The position numbers and the translations under genes are program-made. The notes beneath the pieces were generated by a model that was not told where the DNA came from, did no database searches, and worked only from the letters and a program-made list of their open reading frames with translations. Source: Dipylidium caninum (taxonomy: Eukaryota > Platyhelminthes > Cestoda > Cyclophyllidea > Dipylidiidae). Taken from it: DNA of 64,000 nt. Location of the stretch: positions 310,001 through 374,000 of the forward strand of contig QEYB01001164.1 in assembly GCA_017562135.1 (NCBI GenBank), given 5' to 3'. This document shows, one piece after another, positions 12,101 to 23,200 of the stretch (its first letter is position 1; every line of letters starts with the position of its first letter).

Positions 12101-14668
12101 TGATTGCCTTATCCTCGGGTGTTGGACAACACACTCACGGTGTCGTTTGTCTTAACTGCGTACTGGGATAGATTTCAAGCGTTTCTCGGGAGAACGTTCA
12201 CGTTCAAAACTCACCACATTCATCGACTACCCCATTGACCATCTCGACCTCAACCGATATGCTGCACACTGCTGTAAGTTGCCATTTTGTCGTCGGCTTC
12301 TATGAATGTTGCTCACTTTGAGCGGTACAATAAGTCCAACTTTTTCATCTCCTTGTTGTTCTTCTTTTTGTTTCCTGCAAATGTACTACTGAATTTGTCG
12401 CTCGCCCTCTCATGTCTTATGTTTAAGGATGTACAAACAGGATGATAAGGACGTGAATATTCGCTCTCTATTAAAGGAAGAATATGCTTTTCCTTCCCTC
12501 CTACCAATCATGATAGCCTAAAAGATCACCATGTCTATGGCAGTCGTCCTTCGTAGGGCATCCCAGTGGATTGAAATTAAGGAAAACGGTGAAATGAAAT
12601 AAACCCACAGCGCCTTTGCATCACCCTACTACGCTCGTTTATGTTCCCTTTCTGAAATTTCATAATTCGCATTTTCACTGTGAGCCACGAGACCCTGTCA
12701 CCGCTTTGGCACCGGTCTCACATCCCCCTTTGACGTCTCACTGACTTGCTCCAACCATCCTCCTTCATGTGGAGCACTTTGAAAGACAGGACGGATGACG
12801 CAAGCGTGGGTGAAGTGCTGCACACGCACTAACGCACACATACAGCGGGTAGCTGCATGTGCTTTACAAGTCGAACACCACCGTTTGAGTCGCTAGGGGT
12901 GGAATCTTCTCTCCCGCCCTGTGGCACGCTCAACGCGCCACTTGTTTTCACACTCGCCTACTGATAACGTCTAATGACATCGCAGGCTAGGCATACAGCC
13001 TTTCTCCCCTCTACTCGCTTCTTAGTAAGCACTTCGTTTACAGGCGCAGATGTGATATACTTGCACACACTAAAAATGACACTACAGTCTAACATTGAAG
13101 CGTTGAATTATCATTTGTGGATGTATTTCTCGTCTCCGTATTTTTCTCCACACGGAGTATTAAACGCCAATTCGTGTGCGCTGATTGAAAAAGGGGAAAT
13201 ATCACCAATGAAGGAGTAATTTTGGCAGAAGTCTTCATACAATACTGTTTTATCCGAAAGTTCCGGTGGATGTCGGCGAAGCGGTGCATATGAAATTAGG
13301 AGAGCTCACGGATGAATATCCATTGGGTTACATTTTGTTGTGTAATTTGCACTTTTGTCAACTTTTTTTTGTTGTAGCCCCCGAAACTAATGCATCTTAT
13401 CACCTCTACGCTGTATCAAACCACAGTGGGAGCGTTTTCGGTGGACACTACACCGCCTATTGCCTTCATCCCAAACTTGGCTCGTGGTATGAATTCAACG
13501 ACACCAGGTAGAATAACGTGAGACTAGGCCTACTGAGTGCAGTAAACTCTCATGCCCCGCATAGTTCCTAAGAGAGGCTTTTGTAAGAGATCTCATGGTC
13601 GAGGTCTTTCGTTTAAGTGACTCCTTGTCGTTAGCCTGTCAACACGTCACTTTATCGCCTAATGGCTATTTGTTCCTTTCTTTAATTTGATTCACTTGTC
13701 TCCACCGTCCTTTTTTGTCCAATTCTAAACGTTTTTGATAAGGGCTACTTGTCCTCGGCCCTGGAGTCACATCTTCTTCACCGCTAAAACACGTATACTA
13801 CATGATAATCCCATGTAGTGAGTAGAGCCGGTAAGACTGTAATGACCGCTCGTTTAGCGACTTTCCCACTCCTCCCTCTTAACAGGGGATCATTTTGCCT
13901 GCAGTAGGGCACTTCCTCGAGAGATGTTGTTGTCATCAGGCAGGATGTCTCGAGAGGACCTCTCGAGGGGTTGAGCAGAGGCCCAGAGATGTCCCCTCCT
14001 CCGCTCCCAAAAATGCATTGCATACAGGAAGGTCACATTGACATCACTCAAAGCGTTAAATTTAGCAAAGGGTTTATTTGTAAAATTAGACAAATGAATG
14101 CAATTCTGTGAATCTCAAAGCAGACTTCACAAATTTCCCCTTTCCATTCTCGACATTTCCAACAACCTCGAAATCTTATTAGATTAAATCATGGAAAACG
14201 GTACGAAAAGTAGGCTAAATTTCAGTCAGGTACGATGAGTAGTTTCCTCCTTTTTCTCTGGCAGGCCCCAACAGTGAGTATTTTCCCCTGCTTTGATTGC
14301 TCAAGGAGAATGGCTGTTGAGGTCAAGCGATAAGTCGGTGAAGTTCCTTTTCAATTGATGTTAGGAATTGTAATTTGACTGCGTCACCGAGAAGTACACA
14401 GGGCTGTTGCATGTCGTATGTCATCCAGAGACTACACTAACGACGGTGATCGGAGTGGTGGGGAGAAACTGGCCAAATTGACGCTATCCCTTTAACATGG
14501 CGGTCTTTACGGTGCCTCGAGCGGTGTCTTAGTGACAATTATTTGCCTTTTTTCATCAATTGTCAGTCTTTATTCTCGTGTAGGGTGAGGCCTATCCGAC
14601 AAAACGAGGTCGTAACCTCGGAAGCTTACGTCCTCTTCTATGAACGGATTGACGGCGGTTCGGCTTGA
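1..14668 (+). CDS. Ubiquitin-specific protease, USP2/USP21 type (gene span, 11 exons, 5' end missing)
   Basis: Cysteine protease of the peptidase C19 (UCH) family, which removes ubiquitin from proteins. Joining 11 exons in phase gives about 396 residues ending at TGA 14666-14668. The order matches the family: a Ser-rich tail, Cys box [26 protein letters not shown] box, zinc ribbon pairs CMSCG and CSGC, then the His box [15 protein letters not shown] and the FND motif. The catalytic Cys is the first codon of exon 2, His is in exon 10, and the Asn/Asp of FND is at the end of exon 10. Spacing and motifs are closest to vertebrate USP2 and USP21; USP8 is a further relative. Introns are 182-1215, 1340-3370, 3498-3575, 3696-5866, 5932-6006, 6111-7814, 7890-11571, 11651-12171, 12274-13377 and 13508-14583. 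Apart from the mariner remnant in 7890-11571 I saw nothing recognisable in them. The N-terminal extension upstream is outside the window. Confidence 0.93.
1216..1339 (+). CDS. USP exon 2 (catalytic Cys box)
   Basis: Begins with TGT, the catalytic cysteine, in [13 protein letters not shown]. The acceptor is CTTCTTCAG and the donor GTATGTG. Phase 0 in, phase 1 out. Confidence 0.93.
3371..3497 (+). CDS. USP exon 3
   Basis: Encodes [10 protein letters not shown] through [10 protein letters not shown], matching the helical segment before the QQDAQEF box. The acceptor is TTACTTTCAG and the donor GTAAGCC. Phase 1 in, phase 2 out. Confidence 0.92.
3576..3695 (+). CDS. USP exon 4 (QQDAQEFL box)
   Basis: Encodes [20 protein letters not shown], the conserved QQD box. 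The acceptor is CTCTTTGAAG rather than the TCAG four bases later: only the first keeps the frame. The intron before it is just 78 bases. Confidence 0.92.
5867..5931 (+). CDS. USP exon 5
   Basis: Encodes [20 protein letters not shown], equivalent to the W..Y..R.DS.I stretch of USP2 before the zinc ribbon. Preceded by a T-rich tract ending in CAG. Phase 2 in, phase 1 out. Confidence 0.9.
6007..6110 (+). CDS. USP exon 6 (first zinc-ribbon Cys pair)
   Basis: Encodes [20 protein letters not shown] and [13 protein letters not shown], the family's first CxxC zinc-ribbon knuckle and FDPF.DLSLPIP motif. The intron before it is 75 bases. Confidence 0.93.
7815..7889 (+). CDS. USP exon 7
   Basis: 25 codons including [20 protein letters not shown], equivalent to the MRLFTKEDVLDGDE segment of USP2. 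The acceptor is CCTTTGTAG and the donor GTAAGTTG; phase 0 at both ends. Confidence 0.9.
8480..9400 (+). mobile_element. Degenerate mariner-type transposase remnant
   Basis: Fragments in several frames match the Tc1/mariner transposase in order: [12 protein letters not shown] (about 8725), [13 protein letters not shown] with the first catalytic Asp (about 8820), [15 protein letters not shown] (about 8972), then [20 protein letters not shown] with [13 protein letters not shown] carrying the second Asp (about 9029-9130), NSSNGKTFN (about 9225), and a tail with DKNGA (about 9355). Stops and frameshifts break it throughout, so it is inactive. It lies inside the USP intron 7890-11571 on the same strand. 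I could not define its terminal inverted repeats. Confidence 0.85.
11572..11650 (+). CDS. USP exon 8 (second Cys pair)
   Basis: Encodes [20 protein letters not shown] then PTIMVI, matching CxxC...IQRFP.ILVLH of USP2. The donor GTATCC at 11651 was preferred to GTGATT at 11644 because only it rebuilds the MVIHFKRF junction. Confidence 0.92.
12172..12273 (+). CDS. USP exon 9
   Basis: Encodes [20 protein letters not shown] and [10 protein letters not shown], equivalent to [22 protein letters not shown] of USP2. Phase 1 in, phase 1 out. Confidence 0.92.
13378..13507 (+). CDS. USP exon 10 (catalytic His)
   Basis: Encodes [20 protein letters not shown] followed by YC and later [16 protein letters not shown] carries the catalytic His and FND the third catalytic residue. 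The acceptor follows a T-rich run ending GTTGTAG. Confidence 0.95.
14584..14668 (+). CDS. USP exon 11 and stop
   Basis: Encodes [20 protein letters not shown], the S.AYVLFYE end of the UCH domain, then RIDGGSA and TGA. The acceptor GTGTAG joins AG|G to give Arg. The protein ends a few residues after the domain, as in USP2 and USP21. Confidence 0.94.
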
Positions 14669-17052
14669 CCATCGAGGTGCTCTCCTTTGCCCCACCCCAC
14701 CCTCCCCTTTCCGTACGCGTCTCGCTTATGTGATACTAAATCCCAGTCCCTTTCCACTGCCTTTCTATGCTAATTATTTCGGACGATGGCGTTTGTCTGT
14801 CCATGGATGGGCGGATTTTGCAACAGCAAAAACAGACGCCAAGTTGGGTAAACGTTGATCCTATTTTTTTCCTCAACGAAACCGGAGTCTTTCTGAGAGC
14901 GCAAGAGAGAAACGCGAAAAAATGTAACCCAAAGGGTATATAGTGCAATTAGGGGAAATTTTCGCACTTGGGGGCGAGGCGAGCGACTTCAGCTCTCGGC
15001 TATTTCCGTCCGCTGCTGTCGTGATCAGGCGGGGGGGAGAAGGCCACTCTTAAGATTTACCACAGCCCTTGATACCACCGCTCGTGCTACCGCAACCGCC
15101 ACCACCACCACCTTCAGTTTGCCCTAATTTCTGACTCGACGTCTAATTGCCGTTCTCTTCACCTACCCTCCTCTCCCTCTTTCCTCCCTTCTTAGTACTA
15201 CCACCCCACCCGCCCCCCCCCTGCGTCCCCTTTCTTCCCTATGCGTTCGTGCGTGCGGTGGTGCGCGCGTGCGTGTTTGTGAAAGTATGTATACATTAGA
15301 TGACTTTATTTAGCATTCTTCTGTTTGCTCGCCCTACCGACAGGGGAATGCATACGAAAGAATTTCTTTTCTGTTCTTCATCCATTGTACCCTAATAGTT
15401 CATGGGGGCAGACGGCGACTAAGAGCTTAGCTTCTTGCGACGCGGGCTTCGGAAAGTTTCACCAGTAAATGAGGAAGGGGTTAGGTGGCAACCGGACGGC
15501 CACGTCTACCATGGTGGGGACGTTTTCGAGGCGTAGAAAAAGGGAACTCGAAGGTACGATTCGTCCGGTGGATGTCTTATGCGTGGCGACGATACTTTTC
15601 TCGCCTTGACGGGCTCGAGTGTATTAACTTCTTCATGTCCCGTTGTAAGCAAAAAAACATGGCCAAAAGGTGGTGCAACATGGCTGCATTCTTAACGAAG
15701 CGTCTGGCCAGTTTTCCGCCTCGATTCCTGCTATTCCCACACAAGGTGGATAAGCAGAATGCTGAATTGGCAAAGGGAGCTGGTGTTTGAGGTCCCTGAG
15801 AGGTTTTCAGAGAAACAAGAACACCCAGAGGGAGAGCCTGAGAGATAAGTGATCCCAACCGCCGGATCTCTGTTTTTCGTCACCGCTCTCAATTTTTTTA
15901 TGGAAAAAGTGCTAAATGGTGAGGATGAGGGTTGCAAAATACTCCTCCCACAAGGGGGCACCCAAAGTAAAGGCTTTATATGATCTTCGCTTGTTGTTGT
16001 CGAAAGTATGTTTACGAAATCACGTGCACGTGGTCACATCACTGCAATCGACGTCGCTGCGCTTCACGTGTGCTTCCGAGTCGTATGCGGCAGTACAGTT
16101 AGCAGCAACAATCTGAGGGCGGTTCTCGTGTCCTGACTACAACATTCTTCTGTGATGGCTAAGAAATCCGAGGGGAGGACGCTCCTCTATGCCTCTTAAC
16201 CCCTCAAATAATAGACACCTCTCTGTACTGCCATAATAACTTGTCAAATACAATTTGACAACATGACTGCAATTAGTTTCAGCATCACCGCCGTGGCCGT
16301 CTTGGATGGGGCGTAGTTTATGTGTCCAGTCATGTGTTTCAGCATCGTGCCGTGCCTTCGGGCGGAAATTCGCGTAAAATGCAGGCTGGATAGTAGAGTG
16401 GGGTGGTGACAGGCACGATTTCAGGAACCGCTAAAATCAGGGCAGACGGGAGGACGACAACCTTCCGCCAATTTGTGGCCAAATCATAGATGACAAGGAG
16501 AGATTATCACGGCGTCCACCCACAAGAAAGAGGCGCTATCGGCCTTGTCTTCAACTTAAAACATCAGATGAGCAGTCGGCATCCATGGCGTTAAAAGATC
16601 ACCGAAATCGGCGCATTAAAAATCTGTCTTTGCACGGTTCCCTGGCAGTCTCCTCTAGGCTTGGATTTGGTAAGCGCAACCACGTCGCCGACCGGTGTCG
16701 ATTGGCACTCCTGGCCGGGTCCCCAGTCGGCCAGACCTCAGCGTCCTGTGAGGCCTAAGACAACTCCCCGCTTTCGAAATAGGAAAGTAGGCATTGCAGA
16801 ACGCGAACACACACAGATAATATCCTAATGTTTGAAAAAGGGCATTCACAACTTCCCTCTCATTTAAAGTCCGCGACAGTAGCAAGTGTGCACGTAGAAG
16901 CAGAGCGATTTTCTCGGAGGGGAGTGAATGTGTGTGGGACCAGGAGAGGTGGGGCGCGGGGGGGGGGTGTACAAAATGGGAGGAAAGTGTGAACGCCATT
17001 GTTCGACTGGAGCGGTTGAAGTTGAGGCGACACCCACTAATTGTACTGTTTC
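14669..17052. other. Intergenic region between two convergent genes
   Basis: Holds the 3' untranslated regions of the USP gene (+) and the matrix-protein gene (-). I saw no clear AATAAA signal close to either stop codon. It contains a C-rich run near 15201-15221, an alternating G/C-T tract at 15241-15280 and a G run near 16951-16970. Open frames here, such as - strand 16655-17089, have no family features. Confidence 0.6.
15241..15280. repeat. GTGCG-rich alternating purine-pyrimidine tract
   Basis: Imperfect GTGCG/GCGCG simple repeat of about 40 bases. Such sequence can adopt Z-DNA; no function is implied here. Confidence 0.6.
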
Positions 17053-17237
17053 CTAATTTGGCGAAATTTGGATGCAGAGTACACTGCAACGTCTGGCGCA
17101 GGACTCCTCGTACAGATTGGTCTGGTCCAGGAAGCCGGTGGAGTTGGAGTTCATTGGTATGCGCAAGGCCAGTCCAGTTTCCGTGGATTTCCCTGTCTGC
17201 CAGTTACGGCACTTCGATCTCGCAGCATATTCGTAAT
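17053..17237 (-). CDS. Matrix-protein last exon (endostatin C terminus)
   Basis: Encodes DYEYAARSKCRNWQTGKSTE, later LYEESCARRCSVLCIQISPN, and the stop TAG 17053-17055. Human endostatin has YCETWRTE and SCHHAYIVLCIENSF at the same places, so the Cys of KCRNW, ESC and VLC are conserved disulfide residues. RRC adds one Cys not found in the vertebrate domain. The acceptor is CAATGGAG; phase 1 in. Confidence 0.88.
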
Positions 17238-20200
17238 CTCCATTGAGGTAAATTGGTTTAGCCCCCACCCATGCGCAGGGAACCCTGAAATGAGTCAAAT
17301 CCAGTCCTTAGCACCATAACTGTCTACTTAATCACGATGGGCAACTATTCCCACTACAATTGTAGGCTGACGTATAAAGAGGTTGACAAATGGTGCAGAA
17401 ATTCTGGCAAATTTTTGCGCCGATCATTAGGTATCTTATGAACACCCGTCCAGAATTGTCCATCGAACATGTAATCAAAGCAGTTAAGACCAAAAGTCTA
17501 CATTTCCGCCCGGCGACGAATGTGTCAAAGAGGCAGTGGCGGTGGGAGCAATTCATTGAGATGCTGTGAGAGAGAGGATTTTGGGCCCAGTGAGATTAGT
17601 GGGAAAGGCCTTTTGATTAATTTCACTTTGCCGATTGAATAAGTACAACTACATTCTTCTGCCAAGAGCAGCTCAAAGGACCGACAAAATCAGATTTGCT
17701 CGATGCCGTTTTGGGCCATTATACCTGTCGACCAATCGGTAGCAAATAGGCGAGGATTTGAAGCAGTGAGGTAAACAATTAACACACGTACAGAGGGTTA
17801 GAATCAATTTCCTTTCCGGAAAATGTAAGAATTGGGGCCTTCGGCGTCTGTTCACCCTTGATCAGGTGCATTACATCGTCGAAGAGTACTTGCCCCTGGA
17901 AGAAAAAACAAAATTGATCACCTGTCGATGAATGACATATCGCCACTTTCGCTAAATGGCCGATCTCAACTCACGTGGGTGTTAATAATGGGCAAGTCGT
18001 ACCGATACATGGGTGGTACAATGTAGTCCATATTAAACATGTCGGTGCTCATCAGGGGATAGAAGACGTGTGAAAGATTGTGACGCCTGGCAGCTCGTTG
18101 ACAAGCAAAAATGGCACCCGAGTGACCGCCACTGAGTTTGGCACCGAATCTGAGTTCTCCGTTAACTGGATCGTTGTGGGCAATTAGCATAAGCTGCAAA
18201 TACGTTAAAAATACCTTGATATTAAGTTAATAGGACAAACTACTTAAATAGGGAAAGTAGGACGAAAGCGCTTACGCTCTTGCCAATAAGGTCACTAGAC
18301 AGAGTTGGCTTTTGAGTTGTAGTGGTGGTCTGAAAAAATATGAGATACTTATTTGAGGCACCTTAAATATACCTTTTTATTTTCTTAGGTTTCACGTTCA
18401 CAAGTGGATTGGATAAAGTGGACTTTTAGGGGCGTCAAAATCATGACAATTTGATGCATTTGAGAAGGACCCTCATAGGAAAGTGCTAGGCAAGGCAATA
18501 AAGGAGTACAGTAAAAAGCGCAGTGGAAGTGGGAGATTGAAATGGATTTAATTTCGACCCGCTTTTGAAGTAATCCTCCTATAATGTTTGCTTACCGTTA
18601 TGGGCTCCGGAATGCGCACAGATTCACTCTGGGTGTTCTGCAAGTGGAAAAAAAATAACAAATATGCACTGAACAAAACTACCTATAGTAACTAATCTGT
18701 TAGATAGCGACACTGCGTCAAAGTGGATTGGCTTAAAGGAATCACCAACTTTCTTCTCCATCGTGGGTAATTGAGATGCTCCTTCATAGCCACCGTTTTG
18801 TCACCGAAAAATGTAAACTCAAATACCCTTTTTCCCCAGTAGAGTGGCTTCCCATCTTCTACACTCGTGCTCAGCGCAATTCCCGGTGGACGAGTCGTCT
18901 TCTTTAGTTGTCACTCACTTAAACCTACCATGTCAATTGTCCTCCATATGTTCTCCTTTTCGTCAACTTTGAGGTAGAACATGTCCTCGGAGTTCAGGTA
19001 GACCATACTTCCCGGGGCGAGGGAGTGAGCGACTTGGGCCAACGCGCTTTTGTTCTTCATAATGAGAGCCTAAAGGGAGTGTTAAATAGAAGGATTTAAT
19101 ATGTCTGGATGAAACAAAATACTTTCAATCTTGGTGTCGCTAAGTCCCGCTAGTTTTGCCATCCAAATTACTCGAAATTGTTGAACTGTCACTTTTCGAA
19201 TGCTTACAATAGGGCAAGACTCAAAAAGGCGATTTCAAAGTTCGCAGGCAGTTCTTTGTGTCAGTCAGAAAAGAAGACAAAAATGCATGAGGGGCGTTGT
19301 CAGAAGGAAAAGGGAATGACATGGTGGTCTGAGAGTCCTTCTATTAAAGTAACAGTATATTTTCCAGCTTCGTCCATTGTCTCCACGACCCACTTGTTAT
19401 CCTTCCTATGTTATTCATTAAGTGGACGGAGAATTCTAACATTCCCCACTTTCGTCATCAAGCGACGAAGTTTGGGGATGATATCGGGAGAGAGGACGAT
19501 CTCAATCCTCAGTTCATTCTCGGTTTTTTTTGAGCAGCGCGAAAAATTGGATCTTCCATGGGAGAAGACAGTGGACTATGTCGTCTACTGACCCACAAAC
19601 ATTGATGGTGCAAAATCCGAGTTTAGAATTGAGTTTGTGAAATGGATTTAATAGAGCTAGATTATCATAGAGATAGTAAATTAGTTCTTTTCTGTAAAAG
19701 AGCGCGCATGCTAACATGTGCGAAGCCATCGACGTAAGATTACTGTAATGTGAAAGAACTGAAGACGTGTTTTGTGGGATTTTGGAGCATTTTTCATTGA
19801 AACTGAACGAAAGTCACACACACGGCACCGGAGACTGAAAGACATTTTATTATGAGGCGGTACCGCAACTCACCCCGTTCGACATGCTCTTGAGGGCAAC
19901 GAGAATGTGCTGAGATGATGAGTCGACGTTGTAGGGTGGTTTCGGAGTGGTCTCCGGTTCTGGACACTGGCATTCATTGTTGACTTGGTTATTAAGCGGA
20001 CAGTTACAGGTTGGTTTGTAGCGTTCCGCAATTCCCTGCGCAAGGTGAGAAGGCGGCTTTGACTTAAGGCTCCAAGATTTAGAGGAAGTAAGGAAGGAAA
20101 GAAGGGAGGGAGGGTGGAAAAGGGGAAGGGAGTAGGAAAGAAAAGCAGGCAGCGGAAAAGGAACGAAGAAAGGCACTAACCGGCTTTTCGAAGTACTGGT

Positions 20201-23200
20201 CGATGACTTCCCGTACCACCCGGAGGAAGGAAGGCGTCTTAAACAACGCATCGTATGGTTTATCCTAAAAAAAACGTTACAGACATTTAACAGGTGATGG
20301 TCGAGTCAAGTCGCGGATGTGCAGCTCACTTTAGAGTCCACTTCACCGATCTGAAAGGGAAAGGGGAAAAAGAGTAAATGGTTTAACACTCTGCAAGTCC
20401 ATTTGGACTGTCTTTCACGATAATTCATTAAGAGGTCGAGATTTACGTTTTACTTTTTAGTTATTGCGATTTGTGCGGCTTTTTTGAAGACGCCATACCT
20501 CAGCAACGTGGTGACATAAAGATTACTGCTTGGCTTTAAGCTCGCATACCGCAAGAAATCTCACCTCCTTTTGACGAAGTTTCTCCACAATCTCCTGTAC
20601 GGGCGGAGGGGAAAAAGAGAATATTATAGTGACCACTTGTGACAATACGCAGCATTCGAGGGACAGATGTGTTCACTTACCGGAGTTAGAAGTCTCTCCA
20701 GACACTCACAACCTGGCTGAAGCTGCAAAAGAAGTTGTTTCAGAATGGTCGAGGAGCATGAAGCGAAGAGGGCGGGGAAAGGGGACTGTGATGCAAACCA
20801 TGGCACCGTTTATTGTCTGTTTAAGTAACAATCGCCCTCGAGGGACAAACCATGGGGATCACCCTAACTAGACCGTCTGGCATCGCATTATTCTGAAAGA
20901 CTTTCCGGTGATTAGGAAAGAACAGGGGAAAGACACCTAAGATCGGGATTTTGGGAGGAGTTTCCAGCCTCTAAGAAGACCTACTGTCCTCTTCACTTTA
21001 ATCCTTGTACATCTCTCCAAATTTTTATAATTGCCTGTTGCGTGGGGGCAGAAAATCTTCCCAAATGAAGGTGCATCGCCTCTGGATGGAGACGAAAGAG
21101 GGCACACTAAATAAATGATGGCGTGTGGTGGGATGTACTCCCCAAAAAATACCCTTCAGCGGCTAAGAAGTTAGAGGCGACATGAGGGGAACTCACGATT
21201 TCTTGGGCTGCTGTAAGAAAAAAAAGAGTGGCATTTGGGCGATGGGTCTAAACCAAATAGTAAGAAAGTACGTTTCATTTCACTACATTGGTTTGGCGCT
21301 CTTTTGATTGTGCAAAGTATGAAAGAAAGAGAAAAACACGAGAGTTAGTTGGAGTGCGAAACAGGCAAAGGCCATGGGGCGGAGGCGGTGCAGGCAGAAG
21401 CAAGCCCAACGGAATAATGCGCCTAGGTGGCATCACCACAACCGGGAGGGGGCGGGGGCGGGGGGGGGGGGCGAAAAAAGGGCAACGCACATGCAGTTAG
21501 CGGGGAACACACTGAGCCTCCATTCAGCAGCATCCGACAGAAGCGAGACACCAAACGGCGGAACGTTGGCACGCGTTACCAAGTCTTCCACTTGTGGACT
21601 AACTACGGCAGTCAGCGGATCGGTGGACCAGTCGGCACTCGGTGTGGCGTATTTCGACTCCTGGTCAGTTAAGGTGGACGCGGCCGTTGACGTCGTATCA
21701 CCCTCGACTGGACTCTTACTCTCGAAGCTGGTGACACTCTCCGTGGCATTTGCCTCCACTGCCGAGGGCGTGACACCACTAACTACATCCAAAGGTGGCT
21801 CCAACGTGGACGAGTGTGTGACAAACGGGTCCTCCTCGGGAAAGTCCTCACTTTCCGAAGGTTCGTTTTCCTCTCCTGGTGTCGTTGTTGTACCTTCCAT
21901 CTGACTCAGCTCCTCTGAAAGGGCTTCGGTCTCTTCTTCTCCATTTACTTCCCCCGACGGTGTTGTGGCTTCTGCGTCTAGATTAACAGGATCAGATGCA
22001 ATGGTACTGGAAACCTCTTCGAAATTGTCTGAATGCCCCTCGCTTGCGGAACCGTCCTCACCCTCGGAGGGCAGAACACTAATACTGCTATCCGACGAAG
22101 GCTCCACATTATGTGGATGCGTGACAAGCGTTTCCGTTTCATCCACCTCTTCCTCCGAACTCGTGACACTGCTAGCTACACCCAAAGGTGGCTCTAATAT
22201 GGACGATGGTGTGACAGACTCGTCCTTCTCCAGAGAGGCCTCACTTTCCGAGGGTTCTCCCTCCGTCACCGAAGACGACGACATCTCTTCTTCCGAACTC
22301 TGCGAATCAAAGGGGGTGGTAGTGGGTGAGGTAGAAAACGTCTTCACGGGACCCTCCGAATGCTTTTCAGAGCTTGCATGGACGGTTCTTTAGATTATAT
22401 AGTTTCTGTGTATCAGTCCACTTCTGCACCACGGCAGTGTACCCACTTTCTTCACTCTCTGCAGTGGTAACTGATGCTTCAGATGTGATAATTGCAGAAT
22501 ATTTCACTAATCTCATCAGTGACTGAATGGGACGATACTTCGTCTCCTGAGGGAGAAAAAGGAGATTCCGTCTCCTTTTCTTCGTCATCTGTAGCCACTT
22601 CTAGTTCATTTGGAACTTCTTCCTCTTCCCGCGTAGATGAAATGTCCTCGGTGGTATCCGTTTCCAAACTAGGTGCCGCTGTCTCACTCTCGTATGGACC
22701 TTTGTCCTCTCCTGATTCATCAAGCACGCTGGAGGTTACCTCTGGACTATCGGTGGCTTCATGGCCTACCTCCGTTTCTTCCATGACAGTTGAAGGCAGA
22801 GCAGCTTCTTCACCCTCGTCGCTTACAGTGGAAGTCTCTGGTAAATCGTCTGGAGACGGTGTGACTACCTCTACTGACATTTCTACGGACGAAGACACTT
22901 CTTCCTCCGACCCAGTGCTAGAAATGAGAGGCGTGACCTCTTTCTCTTCCTCCGGCTTCTCTGCCTTTTCTTCCTACTCCTTCCCCTCGTCCTCCTTCTT
23001 CTCTTCCGCCTCCTGCTCCCCCGTGAAAACTTTCTCTTCTTCCGGCGAATTTGTGGTGGAATCAGTTTCCTGAACTTGTGCAATGACTTCATTGGTTTCT
23101 GTGTTCACAGTTCTCACGGTCCCGCTAAGTGCGTCGATTGCGATCACTTCGTTTTCCGCTCCCGTGGTGGGCATTTGTATCTGTTGGCCGTTAGCAAGGT

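Noticed and set aside
16655..17089. 144-codon open frame on the - strand
   Set aside because: It overlaps the last exon of the matrix protein in a different frame and has no recognisable features.
21433..22347. Separate gene encoding a 304-residue acidic protein
   Set aside because: The open frame extends upstream past its nominal start with the same composition and belongs to the larger matrix-protein coding region.
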